From: Alloactinosynnema sp. L-07
GTDB taxonomy: Bacteria > Actinomycetota > Actinomycetes > Mycobacteriales > Pseudonocardiaceae
Direction of reading: 5' to 3'
Length of the DNA stretch: 64,000 nt
Assembly (NCBI RefSeq): GCF_900070365.1
Contig: NZ_LN850107.1
Location: forward strand, 6,324,001 to 6,388,000
Both the position numbers and the translations under genes were made by a program. This document shows, piece after piece, positions 26,045 to 35,227 of this stretch. Position 1 is the first letter of the stretch. Each line of letters opens with the position of its first letter. The notes under the pieces were generated by a model. It searched no databases and had not been told where the DNA came from. It saw nothing but the letters and a program-made list of their open reading frames with translations.

Positions 26045-27318
26045 GCGTTTTCGACAAGATCGAGTCCGAGGTCCGCAGCTATTGCCGGAGTTGGCCGGTG
26101 GTGTTCGACCGCGCGGTCGGCAGTCGTATCGAGGACACCGATGGCCGGTCCTACCTCGACTTCTTCGCGGGCGCGGGCGCGCTGAATTACGGGCACAACA
26201 ACCCGGTTCTCAAGACCGCCGTGATCGACTACCTCATGCGCGACGGCGTGACCCACTCGCTGGATATGCACACCGTGGCCAAGCGCGATTTCCTGGAGAC
26301 CTTCGCCGAGGTGGTGCTTGGCCCGCGCGAGCTGGACTACAAGGTCATGTTCCCCGGCCCTGCGGGCGCCAACGCCGTCGAGGCGGCGCTGAAGCTGGCC
26401 CGCAAGGTGACCGGCCGCCAGTCGATCATCAACTTCACCAACGCCTTCCACGGCATGACGCTGGGTGCGCTGTCGGTCACCGGCAACTCCCTCAAACGCG
26501 GCGGCGCGGGCATCCCGCTGGTGCACGCCACGCCGATTCCGTTCGACAATTACCTCGACGGCCGGACCCCGGACTTCCTGCTGTTCGAGCGGCTGCTCCA
26601 GGACAGCGGCAGCGGCCTCAACGAGCCCGCCGCGGTGATCGTGGAGACCGTGCAGGGCGAGGGCGGGATCAACGTGGCCCGCGCCGAGTGGCTGCGCGCG
26701 CTGTCGGAGCTGTGTCAGCGCCACGGCATCCTGCTGATCGTCGACGACGTGCAGATGGGCTGCGGGCGCACCGGGCCGTTCTTCAGCTTCGAGGTCGCCG
26801 GGATCAAGCCCGACATCGTCTGCCTGTCGAAGTCGATCGGCGGGTTCGGCCTGCCGCTGGGGCTGACGCTGCTGCGGCCGGAACTGGACGTGTGGGAGCC
26901 GGGTGAGCACAACGGCACGTTCCGCGGGGTCAATCCGGCGTTCGTCGCGGCCACCGAGGCGCTGCGGACCTATTGGGTCGACGACACGCTGGAGAAATCC
27001 ACACTCGCGTTGGGTGAGCAGGTCGGCCGGGCGCTGGTGGAGCTGGCTCAGACCTATCCGGGACTGCAGGCCAGGGGCCGCGGCTTGGCCAGAGGCCTGC
27101 GGTTCGCGACGGGTGAGCTGGCCGGGCAGGTCTGCCGGGAGGCGTTCGAGCGTGGGCTGCTGATGGAGACCGCGGGCCCGGACGGCGAGGTCGCCAAGAT
27201 CATGCCACCGCTCACCGTCACCGAAGCCGAGTTGGAAGAGGGCATGGCGGTGATCTCCGACGCGGTGCGGGCGACGGCATCTTTGATAGCAGAGCAGGAG
27301 GATCGTGCGAGCCGTTGA
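26041..27318 (+). CDS. ectB: Diaminobutyrate-2-oxoglutarate transaminase EctB
   Basis: 425 residues, the normal EctB length. VFDKIESEVRSYCRSWPVVF at the N-terminus is diagnostic for this group. PLP-binding parts are PGPAGANAVEAALKLARKVT, VDDVQMGCGRTG and LSKSIGGFGLPLG with the Schiff-base Lys. It makes L-2,4-diaminobutyrate from aspartate semialdehyde and glutamate, the first step to ectoine and also a precursor for non-ribosomal peptides. GTG start 26041 has GGAG 5 nt upstream. ectA is only a remnant and no ectC/ectD follows, so ectoine cannot be made from this locus. The reading frame is open throughout. Confidence 0.92.
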   Translation: MSVFDKIESEVRSYCRSWPVVFDRAVGSRIEDTDGRSYLDFFAGAGALNYGHNNPVLKTAVIDYLMRDGVTHSLDMHTVAKRDFLETFAEVVLGPRELDYKVMFPGPAGANAVEAALKLARKVTGRQSIINFTNAFHGMTLGALSVTGNSLKRGGAGIPLVHATPIPFDNYLDGRTPDFLLFERLLQDSGSGLNEPAAVIVETVQGEGGINVARAEWLRALSELCQRHGILLIVDDVQMGCGRTGPFFSFEVAGIKPDIVCLSKSIGGFGLPLGLTLLRPELDVWEPGEHNGTFRGVNPAFVAATEALRTYWVDDTLEKSTLALGEQVGRALVELAQTYPGLQARGRGLARGLRFATGELAGQVCREAFERGLLMETAGPDGEVAKIMPPLTVTEAELEEGMAVISDAVRATASLIAEQEDRASR

Positions 27319-27547
27319 GAGCCCGCCGTGCCGCGCACGGGTTGTGGTCCGGTGCGCTGTCGACCCAACAAGGCGAGTTTCGGCCCCGCGCCGCCGACTT
27401 CGGGAATCGGCGGACGCGGGGGCCATCTATACGCCATTAGCGTGACACCACCGGTTAAACCCCGGCCAGGTACGGAATTGGCCCTAGGTTGTCTTGCAGC
27501 GCAAGGACGGCCCGTGGGGACGGGACCGTGAACCGGGGGGTGGCGCC

Positions 27548-30310
27548 TTGCTTTCAGCCGACGACGGACCGCGCTTCTGCGTGCTCGGGCCGGTCGGGGT
27601 CGTGATCGGCGACCAACCACTCTCGCCGGGCGGACCCGGACTGCGCGCACTGCTCGCGATCCTGCTGCTCGAACCCAACCAGGCGGTGCCGGTCGAGCGC
27701 ATCGTCGACCTGCTGTGGGACCACGAGCCGCCCGCCACCGCCCGCACGATCGTGCAGGGTTACGTGTCCAGGCTGCGCCGCTGGCTGTCCGAAGTGGACG
27801 AATCGGGCGGCACGTGGATCGAGACCAGCGGGTCGGGCTATCAGCTGGTGGTGGACGAGCGCCGCGTCGACGTCGCCATCGCCCGCGCCCTGCGCGCGGA
27901 GTCGAACGGCCAGGAGCCGGAGGTGCGCGCTGCGCTGCTGACCAGGGCACAAGCGCTGTGGCGGGGCCCGGAGCTGTCCGACGTCGGCGGCCGGGTCCGC
28001 GCGCCGGAACTGGCCGAGCTGCGGCTGGCGGTGATCGAGGCGCGCATCGACGCCGACCTCGAACTAGGCGGGCACGACCAGGTCATCGGCGAACTGGCGG
28101 CGCTTGTCGACACCCATCCGTTCCGGGAACACCTGGTCGGCCAGCTCGTGCTCGCGCTGTACCGCTCCGGCCGCCGGGCCGCGGCGCTGGAGATGTACCA
28201 GCGCTTCGCCCATCGGGCCGCCGGTGAGCTGGGCCTCGATCCAGGTCCCGGCCTGCGGGAACTGCACAGCCGGGTCCTGCGCGACGACACCGCGCTGCTG
28301 CGGCCCCGGCCGGAACCGGTGCTGACCCCGCGCATCGGGGTGCTGACCCCCGCGCAGCTGCCCGCGCCGCCGTCGGGATTCACCGGCCGCGAGGGCGAAC
28401 TCGCCTGGCTGGACGGGGTGCGCGGCGAAGGTGTCGCGGTGCTGGCCGGGCCCGCCGGGATCGGCAAGAGCGCGCTGGCGCTGCTGTGGGGCAGCCAGGT
28501 CGCGCGGGAGTTCGTGCACGGCCAGCTCTACGTGTCGCTGCGCGGATTCGACCCGCGGCACCCGCCGCTGACCCCCGCCGACGTGCTCGCCCGGTTCCTG
28601 CTCGTCCTCGGCGTGGCCGCCCACGACATCCCGGCCGACCTCGCCGACCGGGCCGCGCTGTACCGGTCGGTGCTGGCCGACCGGAAGGTGCTGGTGGTCC
28701 TCGACGACGCCCGCGACTCCGACCAGGTCCGGCCGCTGCTGCCCGGCGCGGGCCGGTCGCTGGTGCTGGTCACGAGCCGACGACGGCTCGACGGCCTGGT
28801 CACCCAGGGCGCGCGGCTGCGGGTCGTGCACACGCTGGCCGCCGACGCGGCGGTCCGGCTGATCGAGCACGCCGCCGGTCCGCCGATCGATTCCGACGAC
28901 CGCGCGCACCGGTCCCGCCTGGCCCGGCTGTGCGGCTACCTGCCGCTGGCGCTGCGCATCGCGGGGGCCCGGCTGGCGGTGAGTCCACAGTGGTCGGTCG
29001 GGGACCTGGTCGCGGAGATGTCCGACGAGCGGACCAGGCTCGGCGCACTGGACCTGGAGGACGCCGACACGAGCGTGCGCGCGGCCTTCGACGTCACCCA
29101 CCGGGCGCTGGACCCGGCCCACGCGGACACCTTGCGCGCGCTCGGCGCGTTTCCCGGGCAGTGGGTGAGCCCGTACGCGGTGGCGGCCCTGTGCGGAATC
29201 GGGCTCACGGCGGCGCGGGCGCGGCTGCGGGCGCTGGCGGGGTCGTTCCTGGTCACCGAGCTCGATCGGGACATGTACGGGATGCACGACCTGGTCCGGC
29301 TCTACGCCAGGGAACTGGCCGAGGACGGCACCGAGCCGCTGCGCGCGGTGCTGCGGTACTACCTGCTCGCCGCCGACCTCTGCCGCCGCCACCTGCGTCC
29401 GGTCGACGACGACCTCGACGCGCCGTGGGACCTGCCCACCCCGGAGATCACCGACCGGGACGGCGCCCTGACCTGGTTCGAACGTGAGTGGCCCAACCTG
29501 CTGGCCGTCGCCGCCGCGGGCGCCGACGCGGGCCTGCACGCCGAGGTCTGGCGCCTGGCCAGGATGGCGGGCGACTTCCGCCGCGTCCGCTCCCGCCGCG
29601 ACGACTGGGAGTGGCTCCTCGACATCGGCCTGACCTCGGCCCGCGCCGCCGGTGATCCGCGGGGAGAGGTGTTGCTGCTGCTGAGCCGCTGCGTCCTGCT
29701 GACCCGCTTCGGCAGCGAACACGAGACGGTCGCCGACGCCTCAGCGGCGGTGGAACTGGCGGCGTCACTCGGCGACCCGAAACTCGCGGCGATGGCACTG
29801 AACACGCTGGCGAGTGCCTGGTACGGGGAGAAGAAGTACTTGGCGGCGCTGGACGGCTATGAGCGGGCGCTGTCGGCCACCAGGTCGGCCGGATACCGGC
29901 TGGGCGAGGCGAACCTGCTCAACAACATCGCGCAGACGTACCTGAACTTGGGGCGGGTCGATGAGGCGGTGGAGCCGCAGACGGCGGCGGTCGCGCTGTA
30001 CCGGGAGGTCGGGGATCTTGGGTTCGTCGGGCTCGCGCTGGCGAATCTGGCGGAGATCGAACACGAGCTTGGGGACTACGACTCCGCTGAGGTGCACGCG
30101 CGGGAAGCGGTGTCGTTGGCTGAGGTGAACGGCTTGGCGCTGACGGAAGCGTTTGGACGGGAAGTCCTGGCCAGAGTGCTGCGTGACAGCGGAGACATCA
30201 CGGCGGCGCGGGCTGAGCTGACTGAGGCGGTGACGCGGTATCGGATGGCGCAGTCTCCTGGGGTGGAAGCGGCCCTAGCGGCCCTGGCTTCGTTACCGCC
30301 CGGCGTTTAG
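27548..30310 (+). CDS. AfsR/SARP-family regulator with NB-ARC and TPR domains
   Basis: 920 residues from TTG 27548, which has a G-run 8 nt upstream; TTG 27494 would add 18 residues. An OmpR-like winged helix (about 5-95: FCVLGPVGVVIGDQPLSPGG, RTIVQGYVSRLRRWL) leads into the BTAD domain to about 250, ending MYQRFAHRAAGELGLDPGPG. Then comes a STAND ATPase: Walker A GPAGIGKSALAL, VLVVLDDARD, LVTSRRRLDGL, YLPLALRIAG. The C-terminal TPRs include NLLNNIAQTYLNLGRVDEAV and LANLAEIEHELGDYDSAEVH. Such proteins activate secondary-metabolite genes in response to an unknown signal. No biosynthetic cluster is in the window apart from ectB upstream. Confidence 0.9.
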   Translation: MLSADDGPRFCVLGPVGVVIGDQPLSPGGPGLRALLAILLLEPNQAVPVERIVDLLWDHEPPATARTIVQGYVSRLRRWLSEVDESGGTWIETSGSGYQLVVDERRVDVAIARALRAESNGQEPEVRAALLTRAQALWRGPELSDVGGRVRAPELAELRLAVIEARIDADLELGGHDQVIGELAALVDTHPFREHLVGQLVLALYRSGRRAAALEMYQRFAHRAAGELGLDPGPGLRELHSRVLRDDTALLRPRPEPVLTPRIGVLTPAQLPAPPSGFTGREGELAWLDGVRGEGVAVLAGPAGIGKSALALLWGSQVAREFVHGQLYVSLRGFDPRHPPLTPADVLARFLLVLGVAAHDIPADLADRAALYRSVLADRKVLVVLDDARDSDQVRPLLPGAGRSLVLVTSRRRLDGLVTQGARLRVVHTLAADAAVRLIEHAAGPPIDSDDRAHRSRLARLCGYLPLALRIAGARLAVSPQWSVGDLVAEMSDERTRLGALDLEDADTSVRAAFDVTHRALDPAHADTLRALGAFPGQWVSPYAVAALCGIGLTAARARLRALAGSFLVTELDRDMYGMHDLVRLYARELAEDGTEPLRAVLRYYLLAADLCRRHLRPVDDDLDAPWDLPTPEITDRDGALTWFEREWPNLLAVAAAGADAGLHAEVWRLARMAGDFRRVRSRRDDWEWLLDIGLTSARAAGDPRGEVLLLLSRCVLLTRFGSEHETVADASAAVELAASLGDPKLAAMALNTLASAWYGEKKYLAALDGYERALSATRSAGYRLGEANLLNNIAQTYLNLGRVDEAVEPQTAAVALYREVGDLGFVGLALANLAEIEHELGDYDSAEVHAREAVSLAEVNGLALTEAFGREVLARVLRDSGDITAARAELTEAVTRYRMAQSPGVEAALAALASLPPGV

Positions 30311-30512
30311 CGGGGGTTTAGTTGCCCCGTGTGGGTGAGTGGCAGGGTTCTCGCTGGCGCGTTTGCGCGCTCAGTCGAGCAGTGGTGGGGGTACTGCTCG
30401 CGGTCCGGCCGGCGGCTCTTGGGGAGGGGGTGCCGGCCGGACGTATGTCCGGGGTTGGTTGGTCGGCCGTAGTACAGCCAAGCCTCCGAAACGCAAGGGG
30501 CCCAACAGAACG

Positions 30513-30651
30513 GCCTGATTGGGTGGTTCGCCTTGATTTGGGGTGAATGGGCCTAAACTTTGGGCGCGGGTGGGCTTCACCTGGCCCACCTTTTAGACCC
30601 GCGCAGGCCCATTCGAGGGGCCCCAAATCAAGGCGAACCACCCAATCAGGC
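30513..30651. repeat. Palindromic repeat element, copy 1
   Basis: Outer arms 30513-30543 and 30621-30651 are perfect 31-bp inverted repeats, containing GGTGGTTCGCCTTGATTTGG. Inside, GAATGGGCCT (30545-30554) pairs with AGGCCCATTC (30605-30614), and GCGCGGGT pairs with ACCCGCGC. A second copy with the same arm sequence is at 63452-63592. The flanking 30311-30512 and 30652-30670 hold no recognisable gene. It could be a non-autonomous mobile element or a REP-like hairpin. Confidence 0.8.
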
Positions 30652-30670
30652 GCCCACACCCCAAGCCGGC

Positions 30671-31456
30671 CTAGACGTTCGCCGCTCGATCGTCCCCGCG
30701 ATACGGCTGCAGCGCCTGATGCTTCGGATGCAACCCATCGCCCATCGATTCGCCCATGATCTGGCGGCGGACCCAGGGGAGTAGGTGGGTTGTGGTCCAG
30801 GCGATGTCGGCTTGCCTGGAGCGGAGCCACGGCTGTGGAACCTCCGGCGGGAACGACTGCCGCCAATCCCCGTCCGTCCGCACGTTCAATGCTTCCGCCG
30901 CCCGCAAGGCGATCCGCCGATGCCCCTCAGTCGAGAAGTGCAGCCGGTCGTCACACCAGGAGCGGCGGTCGTGTAGCGGAGTCATGGACCACAGGTCGAC
31001 GAGCATCGCGCCGTGGCGTTCGGCGATGGCGTGTAGGTGGCCGTTGTAGATCGCGACCTTTCCGCGTACCCGGCGCAACAGTGGCTGCACCTGAGGGTCA
31101 GGTCCGGTGAACATCAACACCGCCGAGCCCGCCGAGCGCAGGGCGACCACCGCGTCCTCCAGCAGCGCGGCCACGTCGTCGACGTCCCGGCCGGGGGTGA
31201 TGATGTCGTTGCCGCCGCCGCACAGGCTGACCAGATCGGGGGCCGTGTCCACGGCGACGGCGACCTGTTCGTCGACGATCTCTTGCAGCATCTTCCCGCG
31301 CAGCGCCAGGTTCGCGTACTGGAAGGCCGGATTCTGGTCGGCCATCGTCGAGGCCAGGCGGTCCGCCCAGCCGACGTAGGTGCCTTCCGGACCTCCGTCG
31401 CTCATCCCCTCGGTGAAGCTGTCTCCGATCGCGACCCAGCTCGCCCACCCGTGCAC
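30671..31456 (-). CDS. SGNH/GDSL-type esterase
   Basis: 261 residues from GTG 31456, chosen because GGGAGGGAGG lies about 8 nt upstream; an ATG 18 nt earlier is inside that site. Block I is WVAIGDSFTEGM (catalytic Ser), the block II/III Gly and Asn are in LALRGK and CGGGNDI, and block V is WCDDRLHFSTEGHRRIA (Asp/His). This is the SGNH hydrolase triad and oxyanion set. No signal peptide is present, so it acts in the cytosol. Homologues deacylate small esters or carbohydrates; substrate unknown. It ends 20 nt from the palindromic repeat. Confidence 0.9.
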   Translation of the reverse strand: MHGWASWVAIGDSFTEGMSDGGPEGTYVGWADRLASTMADQNPAFQYANLALRGKMLQEIVDEQVAVAVDTAPDLVSLCGGGNDIITPGRDVDDVAALLEDAVVALRSAGSAVLMFTGPDPQVQPLLRRVRGKVAIYNGHLHAIAERHGAMLVDLWSMTPLHDRRSWCDDRLHFSTEGHRRIALRAAEALNVRTDGDWRQSFPPEVPQPWLRSRQADIAWTTTHLLPWVRRQIMGESMGDGLHPKHQALQPYRGDDRAANV

Positions 31457-31648
31457 AGTCGCCTCCCTCCCCATGGCCGACCCGTTGCCCACCCCAACTA
31501 ACCGCCCAGAATGCCGTGTCATTCCCGACTTACGCCACCGTCGGTTGACCGAATCGTAAGTACCGTGACGCCTGGTCACCACTCATTTCCTGTCCGATAT
31601 CCCAGGTTAGGGCTACCTAACCGAATCGCGGTACGGCAGGCTGTCCGA

Positions 31649-32281
31649 GTGGCCGCTTCCTCCGACACCCTCGCCGACCTGCTGGGCGGTCGCCGGGGTG
31701 CGGTCGACGCTACGGTGCCGCCGCTGGCGTTCCTAGTCGGGTGGCTCGTGTCGGAGCGGGAGATCGGCTGGGGTGCCGCCGCCGCGGTCGTCGCGGCGGC
31801 CTTGGTGAGCGGATACCGGCTGGCGACCGGCGCTCGGGTCACCGCGGCGCTGGGCGGGTTGGCCGCCGTGATCGCCGCGGCGTTGATCGTCATCTACACC
31901 GGGCGGGCCGAGGACTTCTTCCTGGTTCGGCTGCTGGTCAACATCGCCAGCGGGCTGGCCTGGGCGCTGAGCATCCTGATCCGGTGGCCGCTGCTCGGCG
32001 TCGTCGTCGGCGCCCTGCTCGGCCAGAAGACGCGCTGGCGCGGCGATCCCGACCTGCTGCGGGCCTACGGCCGGGCCAGCTGGGTATGGGTGTTCGGCCA
32101 GTACACCGTCCGCACGCTCGTCTTCGGCGCGCTCTGGCTGTCGGGCAACGTGGTGGCGCTGGGGGTGGCGCAGGTCGCCCTGTCGTGGCCGCTGGTGGCG
32201 CTCGTCGTCGCCGCCAGCGCCGTCGTTCTGCGCCGCTCCCTGCCCGCCGACCACCCCGGACTACGGCACCCGCGCGTTTGA
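31649..32281 (+). CDS. DUF3159 family membrane protein
   Basis: 210 residues from GTG 31649 (VAASSDTLADLLGGRRGAVD). Six hydrophobic segments are visible, including VPPLAFLVGWLVSE, AAAAVVAAALVSGYRLA, ALGGLAAVIAAALIVIY and WPLLGVVVGALLGQ. The conserved FFLVRLLVNIASGLAWALSI and YGRASWVWVFGQYTVRTLVF are the DUF3159 hallmarks. The family is actinobacteria-specific and of unknown function. The 3' end converges and overlaps 21 bp with the sugar kinase gene. Confidence 0.88.
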   Translation: MAASSDTLADLLGGRRGAVDATVPPLAFLVGWLVSEREIGWGAAAAVVAAALVSGYRLATGARVTAALGGLAAVIAAALIVIYTGRAEDFFLVRLLVNIASGLAWALSILIRWPLLGVVVGALLGQKTRWRGDPDLLRAYGRASWVWVFGQYTVRTLVFGALWLSGNVVALGVAQVALSWPLVALVVAASAVVLRRSLPADHPGLRHPRV

Positions 32282-33175
32282 CGGGTGCGGCGCCATCGGG
32301 CCGAACGCCTCGCGCGCGGCCAGCCAGGCCGCGCCCGCGACGCCGTCCTTGGCCGTGCGGACCTCGTGGTCGGCCAGCATCTCCCGCAGCCGCGCGCCGA
32401 CCGGGGTGTCCCCGCCCGCGACCGTGCCGACCAACACGATCGGGCCGCTCGACCACGCCGCGAGGGCCTGGTCGGCCAGGACGCGGGCCGCGTGGTCGAT
32501 GATCTCGGCGGCGGCCGGGTCGTTGGCGTGCGCGCTGACCAGCGGGGCGAACCGGGCCAGGTGGATCGGCGGGTCGGCGTTGACCGAGCGGATCAGGTGG
32601 TTGAACGGCGCGTCCGTCGGGCCGACCGCCAGTGCGAGCACCGCCGACGCGAGCGGGCCCAGCGGTCCGGCGGCCTGGATCTCGCGCACCGTGGCGCGCA
32701 CGGCTTCGCGGCCCAGCCAGAACGCCGAGCCCTCGTCGCCGAGCAGCCAGCCGAATCCGCCCACGGTGGCGGCGTGCCGGTGGTTCTCGATGCGCATGGC
32801 GATCGAACCGGTTCCCGCGATCAGCACCGTTCCCTCCGGTTCCGGCGTGCCCGCCGCGAACGCGACCTCCGCGTCGGTCATCACGTCGGCCCGCTCGACG
32901 CCCGCGTCGGCCAGCGCCGCGCGGAACACCTCGGCCACCGCCGGGTCGCTCATGGCCGACGCGCCCGCCATGCCCAGCACGCAGGTCAGTGCCGTGTGGG
33001 TGCCCAGCGCCGCGGCGACCGCGGTGCCGATGTTGGCCGCCGCGACCGCGGGCGGGTGCGAGTTCGGGTTGCCCCCGCCCGCCTCGCCCCGGCCGACGAC
33101 GTCACCCGACGCGGTGACAGCGATCGCGCGGGTGGCCGTCCCACCTGCGTCGATGCCCACGGCGACCTCGCCCAC
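32261..33175 (-). CDS. BadF/BadG/BcrA-type N-acetylglucosamine kinase
   Basis: 304 residues. The GTG at 33175 has AAGGAGG 5 nt upstream. ASKHA ATPase motifs: phosphate-1 VGIDAGGTATRAIAV, a connecting Asp in MTDAEVAFAAG, phosphate-2 VLIAGTGSIAMR with GGFGWLLGDEGSAFWLGR, and the adenosine region IVLVGTVAGG. The length and GW.LGDEGS motif match bacterial and human GlcNAc kinases. With the SIS enzyme and the DasR-like regulator next door, it likely phosphorylates GlcNAc or a related aminosugar in the cytosol. Confidence 0.85.
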   Translation of the reverse strand: MGEVAVGIDAGGTATRAIAVTASGDVVGRGEAGGGNPNSHPPAVAAANIGTAVAAALGTHTALTCVLGMAGASAMSDPAVAEVFRAALADAGVERADVMTDAEVAFAAGTPEPEGTVLIAGTGSIAMRIENHRHAATVGGFGWLLGDEGSAFWLGREAVRATVREIQAAGPLGPLASAVLALAVGPTDAPFNHLIRSVNADPPIHLARFAPLVSAHANDPAAAEIIDHAARVLADQALAAWSSGPIVLVGTVAGGDTPVGARLREMLADHEVRTAKDGVAGAAWLAAREAFGPMAPHPSNARVP

Positions 33176-33221
33176 GGGACCCTCCTTCGGTGCGGTTACT
33201 CCGTTTGGCGTAGCATTCTCA

Positions 33222-33259
33222 ATGCCCGCTCCGTTCAACCCCCTCGACGGAGCGGGCAT
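33222..33259 (-). terminator. Hairpin between the SIS gene and the sugar kinase gene
   Basis: ATGCCCGCTCCGT (33222-33234) pairs with ACGGAGCGGGCAT (33247-33259), a perfect 13-bp stem with a 12-nt loop. It lies about 50 nt after the SIS gene stop and 47 nt before the kinase start, both on the minus strand. It could terminate or attenuate read-through. Confidence 0.6.
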
Positions 33260-33308
33260 CCCTTTTCCTAGGGCTGATCCGTTCATGGACGCAGCCCTAG
33301 CATCGCAC

Positions 33309-34340
33309 TCAGCGGGTGCGGGTCAGCTTGGACAGGCCGCGCGGCTGGTCGGGGTTGCGGCCCCTGGCCAGCGACAGCTCCAGCGCCAGCCGCTGCAGCG
33401 GCAGGATCTCCAGCACCGGGGCGATCTCCTCGGCCGTGGTCGGCAGCACGATCCGCGGCAGGTCCGCGGCGGCGGCCGAGCCGACCGCGACGATATCCGC
33501 GCCGCTCGCCCGCACGACATCGAGTACCTCGGCCATCGCCGCGCCACCCGCTCCCGCGCTGGTCACCGCGAGCACCGACGTCGTGGCGTCGAGCGCGGCG
33601 ATCGGGCCGTGCAGCAGGTCGGCGCCGCTGTAGGCGCGGGCGGACAGGTAGCTGGTCTCGGCGAGCTTGAGCGCGGTCTCGGCCGCGGTGGCCGAGGAGT
33701 AGCCACGGCCGGTGCACACGACCCGCTCGGCGAAGCGCAGCCGGGCCACAGCGGCGTCGACACCCTCGGCGGCCAGCGCGGCCGACGCGACCTCGCCGAT
33801 CCCCGCCGCGGCGGCCGCGTCGCCGCCGCGCACGGCGTCGACCAGGAGGTACAGGGTCAGCAGGGTCGCGGTGTAGGTCTTCGTGGCGGCCACCGCCAGC
33901 TCCGGGCCCGCGCCGATGTCGACGTTGAGTTCGGCGGACTCGGTCAGCGGCGAGCCGGGGGTGTTGGTGACCGCGACGGTCAGCGCGCCGTGCGCCCGCG
34001 CCGCCGCGGTGGCCTCGACCAGGTCGGGCGAGCCGCCGCTCTGGCTGACGGCGATGTAGAGGACGTCGGTCAGGTCGGGCTTGGCCTTGTAGAGCGTGGT
34101 CGTCGAGGCCGAGACCAGGCCCGCGGGCAGGCCGAGCAGCACCTCGGTGAGGTATTTGGCGTAGATGGCGGCGTGGTCGCTGGACCCGCGCGCGGCGAAC
34201 AGGACGAACCTCGGGCGGTGGGCGGCGATCGTCGCGGCCACCCCGACCAGGTCGGACCGGCGGTCGAGGATGCTCGCGAGGACCGTGGGCTGCTGGTCGA
34301 TCTCGGCGCGCATGGACTCGCCTGGCTGGGTGTGCGGCAT
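33309..34340 (-). CDS. SIS-domain aminosugar isomerase/deaminase (NagB2/AgaS-like)
   Basis: 343 residues. Two SIS domains resemble the isomerase half of GlmS without the glutaminase half. Sugar-phosphate-binding segments are FAARGSSDHAAIYAKYLTEV, VSQSGGSPDLVEA, TNTPGSPLTESAE and CTGRGYSSATAAETALKLAE, then HGPIAAL. The N-terminus MRAEIDQQPTVLASIL is typical of these GlmS-like deaminases, which convert GlcN-6-P to Fru-6-P plus ammonia. The ATG is 21 nt from a GGTCTAGACC operator, so DasR-type repression relieved by GlcN-6-P is likely. It probably forms an operon with the kinase. Confidence 0.85.
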   Translation of the reverse strand: MPHTQPGESMRAEIDQQPTVLASILDRRSDLVGVAATIAAHRPRFVLFAARGSSDHAAIYAKYLTEVLLGLPAGLVSASTTTLYKAKPDLTDVLYIAVSQSGGSPDLVEATAAARAHGALTVAVTNTPGSPLTESAELNVDIGAGPELAVAATKTYTATLLTLYLLVDAVRGGDAAAAAGIGEVASAALAAEGVDAAVARLRFAERVVCTGRGYSSATAAETALKLAETSYLSARAYSGADLLHGPIAALDATTSVLAVTSAGAGGAAMAEVLDVVRASGADIVAVGSAAAADLPRIVLPTTAEEIAPVLEILPLQRLALELSLARGRNPDQPRGLSKLTRTR

Positions 34341-34360
34341 CAGGTCCCTCTCTCCGTTAA

Positions 34361-34370
34361 GGTCTAGACC
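34361..34370. promoter_or_regulatory. DasR-type dre operator (GGTCTAGACC)
   Basis: The 10-bp palindrome GGTCTAGACC within TTAAGGTCTAGACCAATC matches the core of the DasR-responsive element, which is A-S-T-GGTCTAGACC-A-S-T. It lies between the divergent SIS gene and the GntR gene, so both may be controlled by the regulator encoded here. Confidence 0.8.
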
Positions 34371-34474
34371 AATCGTAGAGATCTGGCTTCCTCGGGGCAA
34401 TCCCGTGGGTAGTGACGCGGGAGACGGGTCGGACAAGGCATTCTGTATGCAGGTGTACGAGCAGGGAGGACACC

Positions 34475-35227
34475 ATGTTGGAGATGTCCGACGCCGATGG
34501 GCCGGACACGGTGCTTCGGGCGCAACGCGAACCCAAGTACTGGGGGCTCAAGCGGCATCTGCTCGACCTGCTCGGCTCGCTGCCGCCCGGCTCGCCCATC
34601 CCGACCGAGCGGTCGCTGGCCACCGACTTCGACGTCTCGCGCACCACGGTCCGCCAGGCGCTCGCCGAGCTGACCGTCGAGGGCAGGCTGCTGCGGGTGC
34701 AGGGCAAGGGCACCTTCGCCGCCGAGCCCAAGGTCGCCCAGCGGCTGCAGCTGTCCTCCTACACCGAGGATATGCGCGCCCAGGGCCGCGAGCCGTCGTC
34801 GAAGCTGCTGGAGGTCGCCGAGATCCCGGCTGAGGTGGAGCTGGCCAGGCTGCTCGGCGTGCGGCCGGGGGCCAAGGTCCTGCGGCTGCACCGGCTGCGG
34901 CTGGCCGACGGTGAGCCGATGGCGCTGGAGTCGACCCACCTGCCGCTGGGCCGCTTCCGCGGCCTGCGCCGCTTCGTCACCGACGGCGGCTCGCTCTACC
35001 AGGTGCTGCGCGACCGCTTCGGCGTCGAGATGGGCCACGCGGAGGAGACGATCGAGACCGCGCTGGCCGCCCCGCACGAGGCCGACCTGCTCGGCGCCGA
35101 CATCGGGATGCCGATGCTGCTGCTGTCGCGGCACTCGTTCGACACCGAGGAGAAGCCGGTGGAGTGGGTGCGCTCGCTCTACCGCGGCGACCGCTACAAG
35201 TTCGTGACGACGCTGAACCGTCCGTGA
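34475..35227 (+). CDS. dasR: GntR/HutC-family regulator, DasR-like
   Basis: 250 residues. The GntR winged helix is at about 18-85 ([20 protein letters not shown], then [32 protein letters not shown]). The UTRA effector domain follows, with [29 protein letters not shown] and [15 protein letters not shown]. Gene content (GlcNAc kinase, SIS deaminase) and the nearby dre palindrome fit DasR, which responds to GlcN-6-P and links chitin or aminosugar use to development and antibiotics in actinomycetes. AGGGAGGA precedes ATG 34475. Orthology to DasR is likely but not proven. Confidence 0.82.
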   Translation: MLEMSDADGPDTVLRAQREPKYWGLKRHLLDLLGSLPPGSPIPTERSLATDFDVSRTTVRQALAELTVEGRLLRVQGKGTFAAEPKVAQRLQLSSYTEDMRAQGREPSSKLLEVAEIPAEVELARLLGVRPGAKVLRLHRLRLADGEPMALESTHLPLGRFRGLRRFVTDGGSLYQVLRDRFGVEMGHAEETIETALAAPHEADLLGADIGMPMLLLSRHSFDTEEKPVEWVRSLYRGDRYKFVTTLNRP

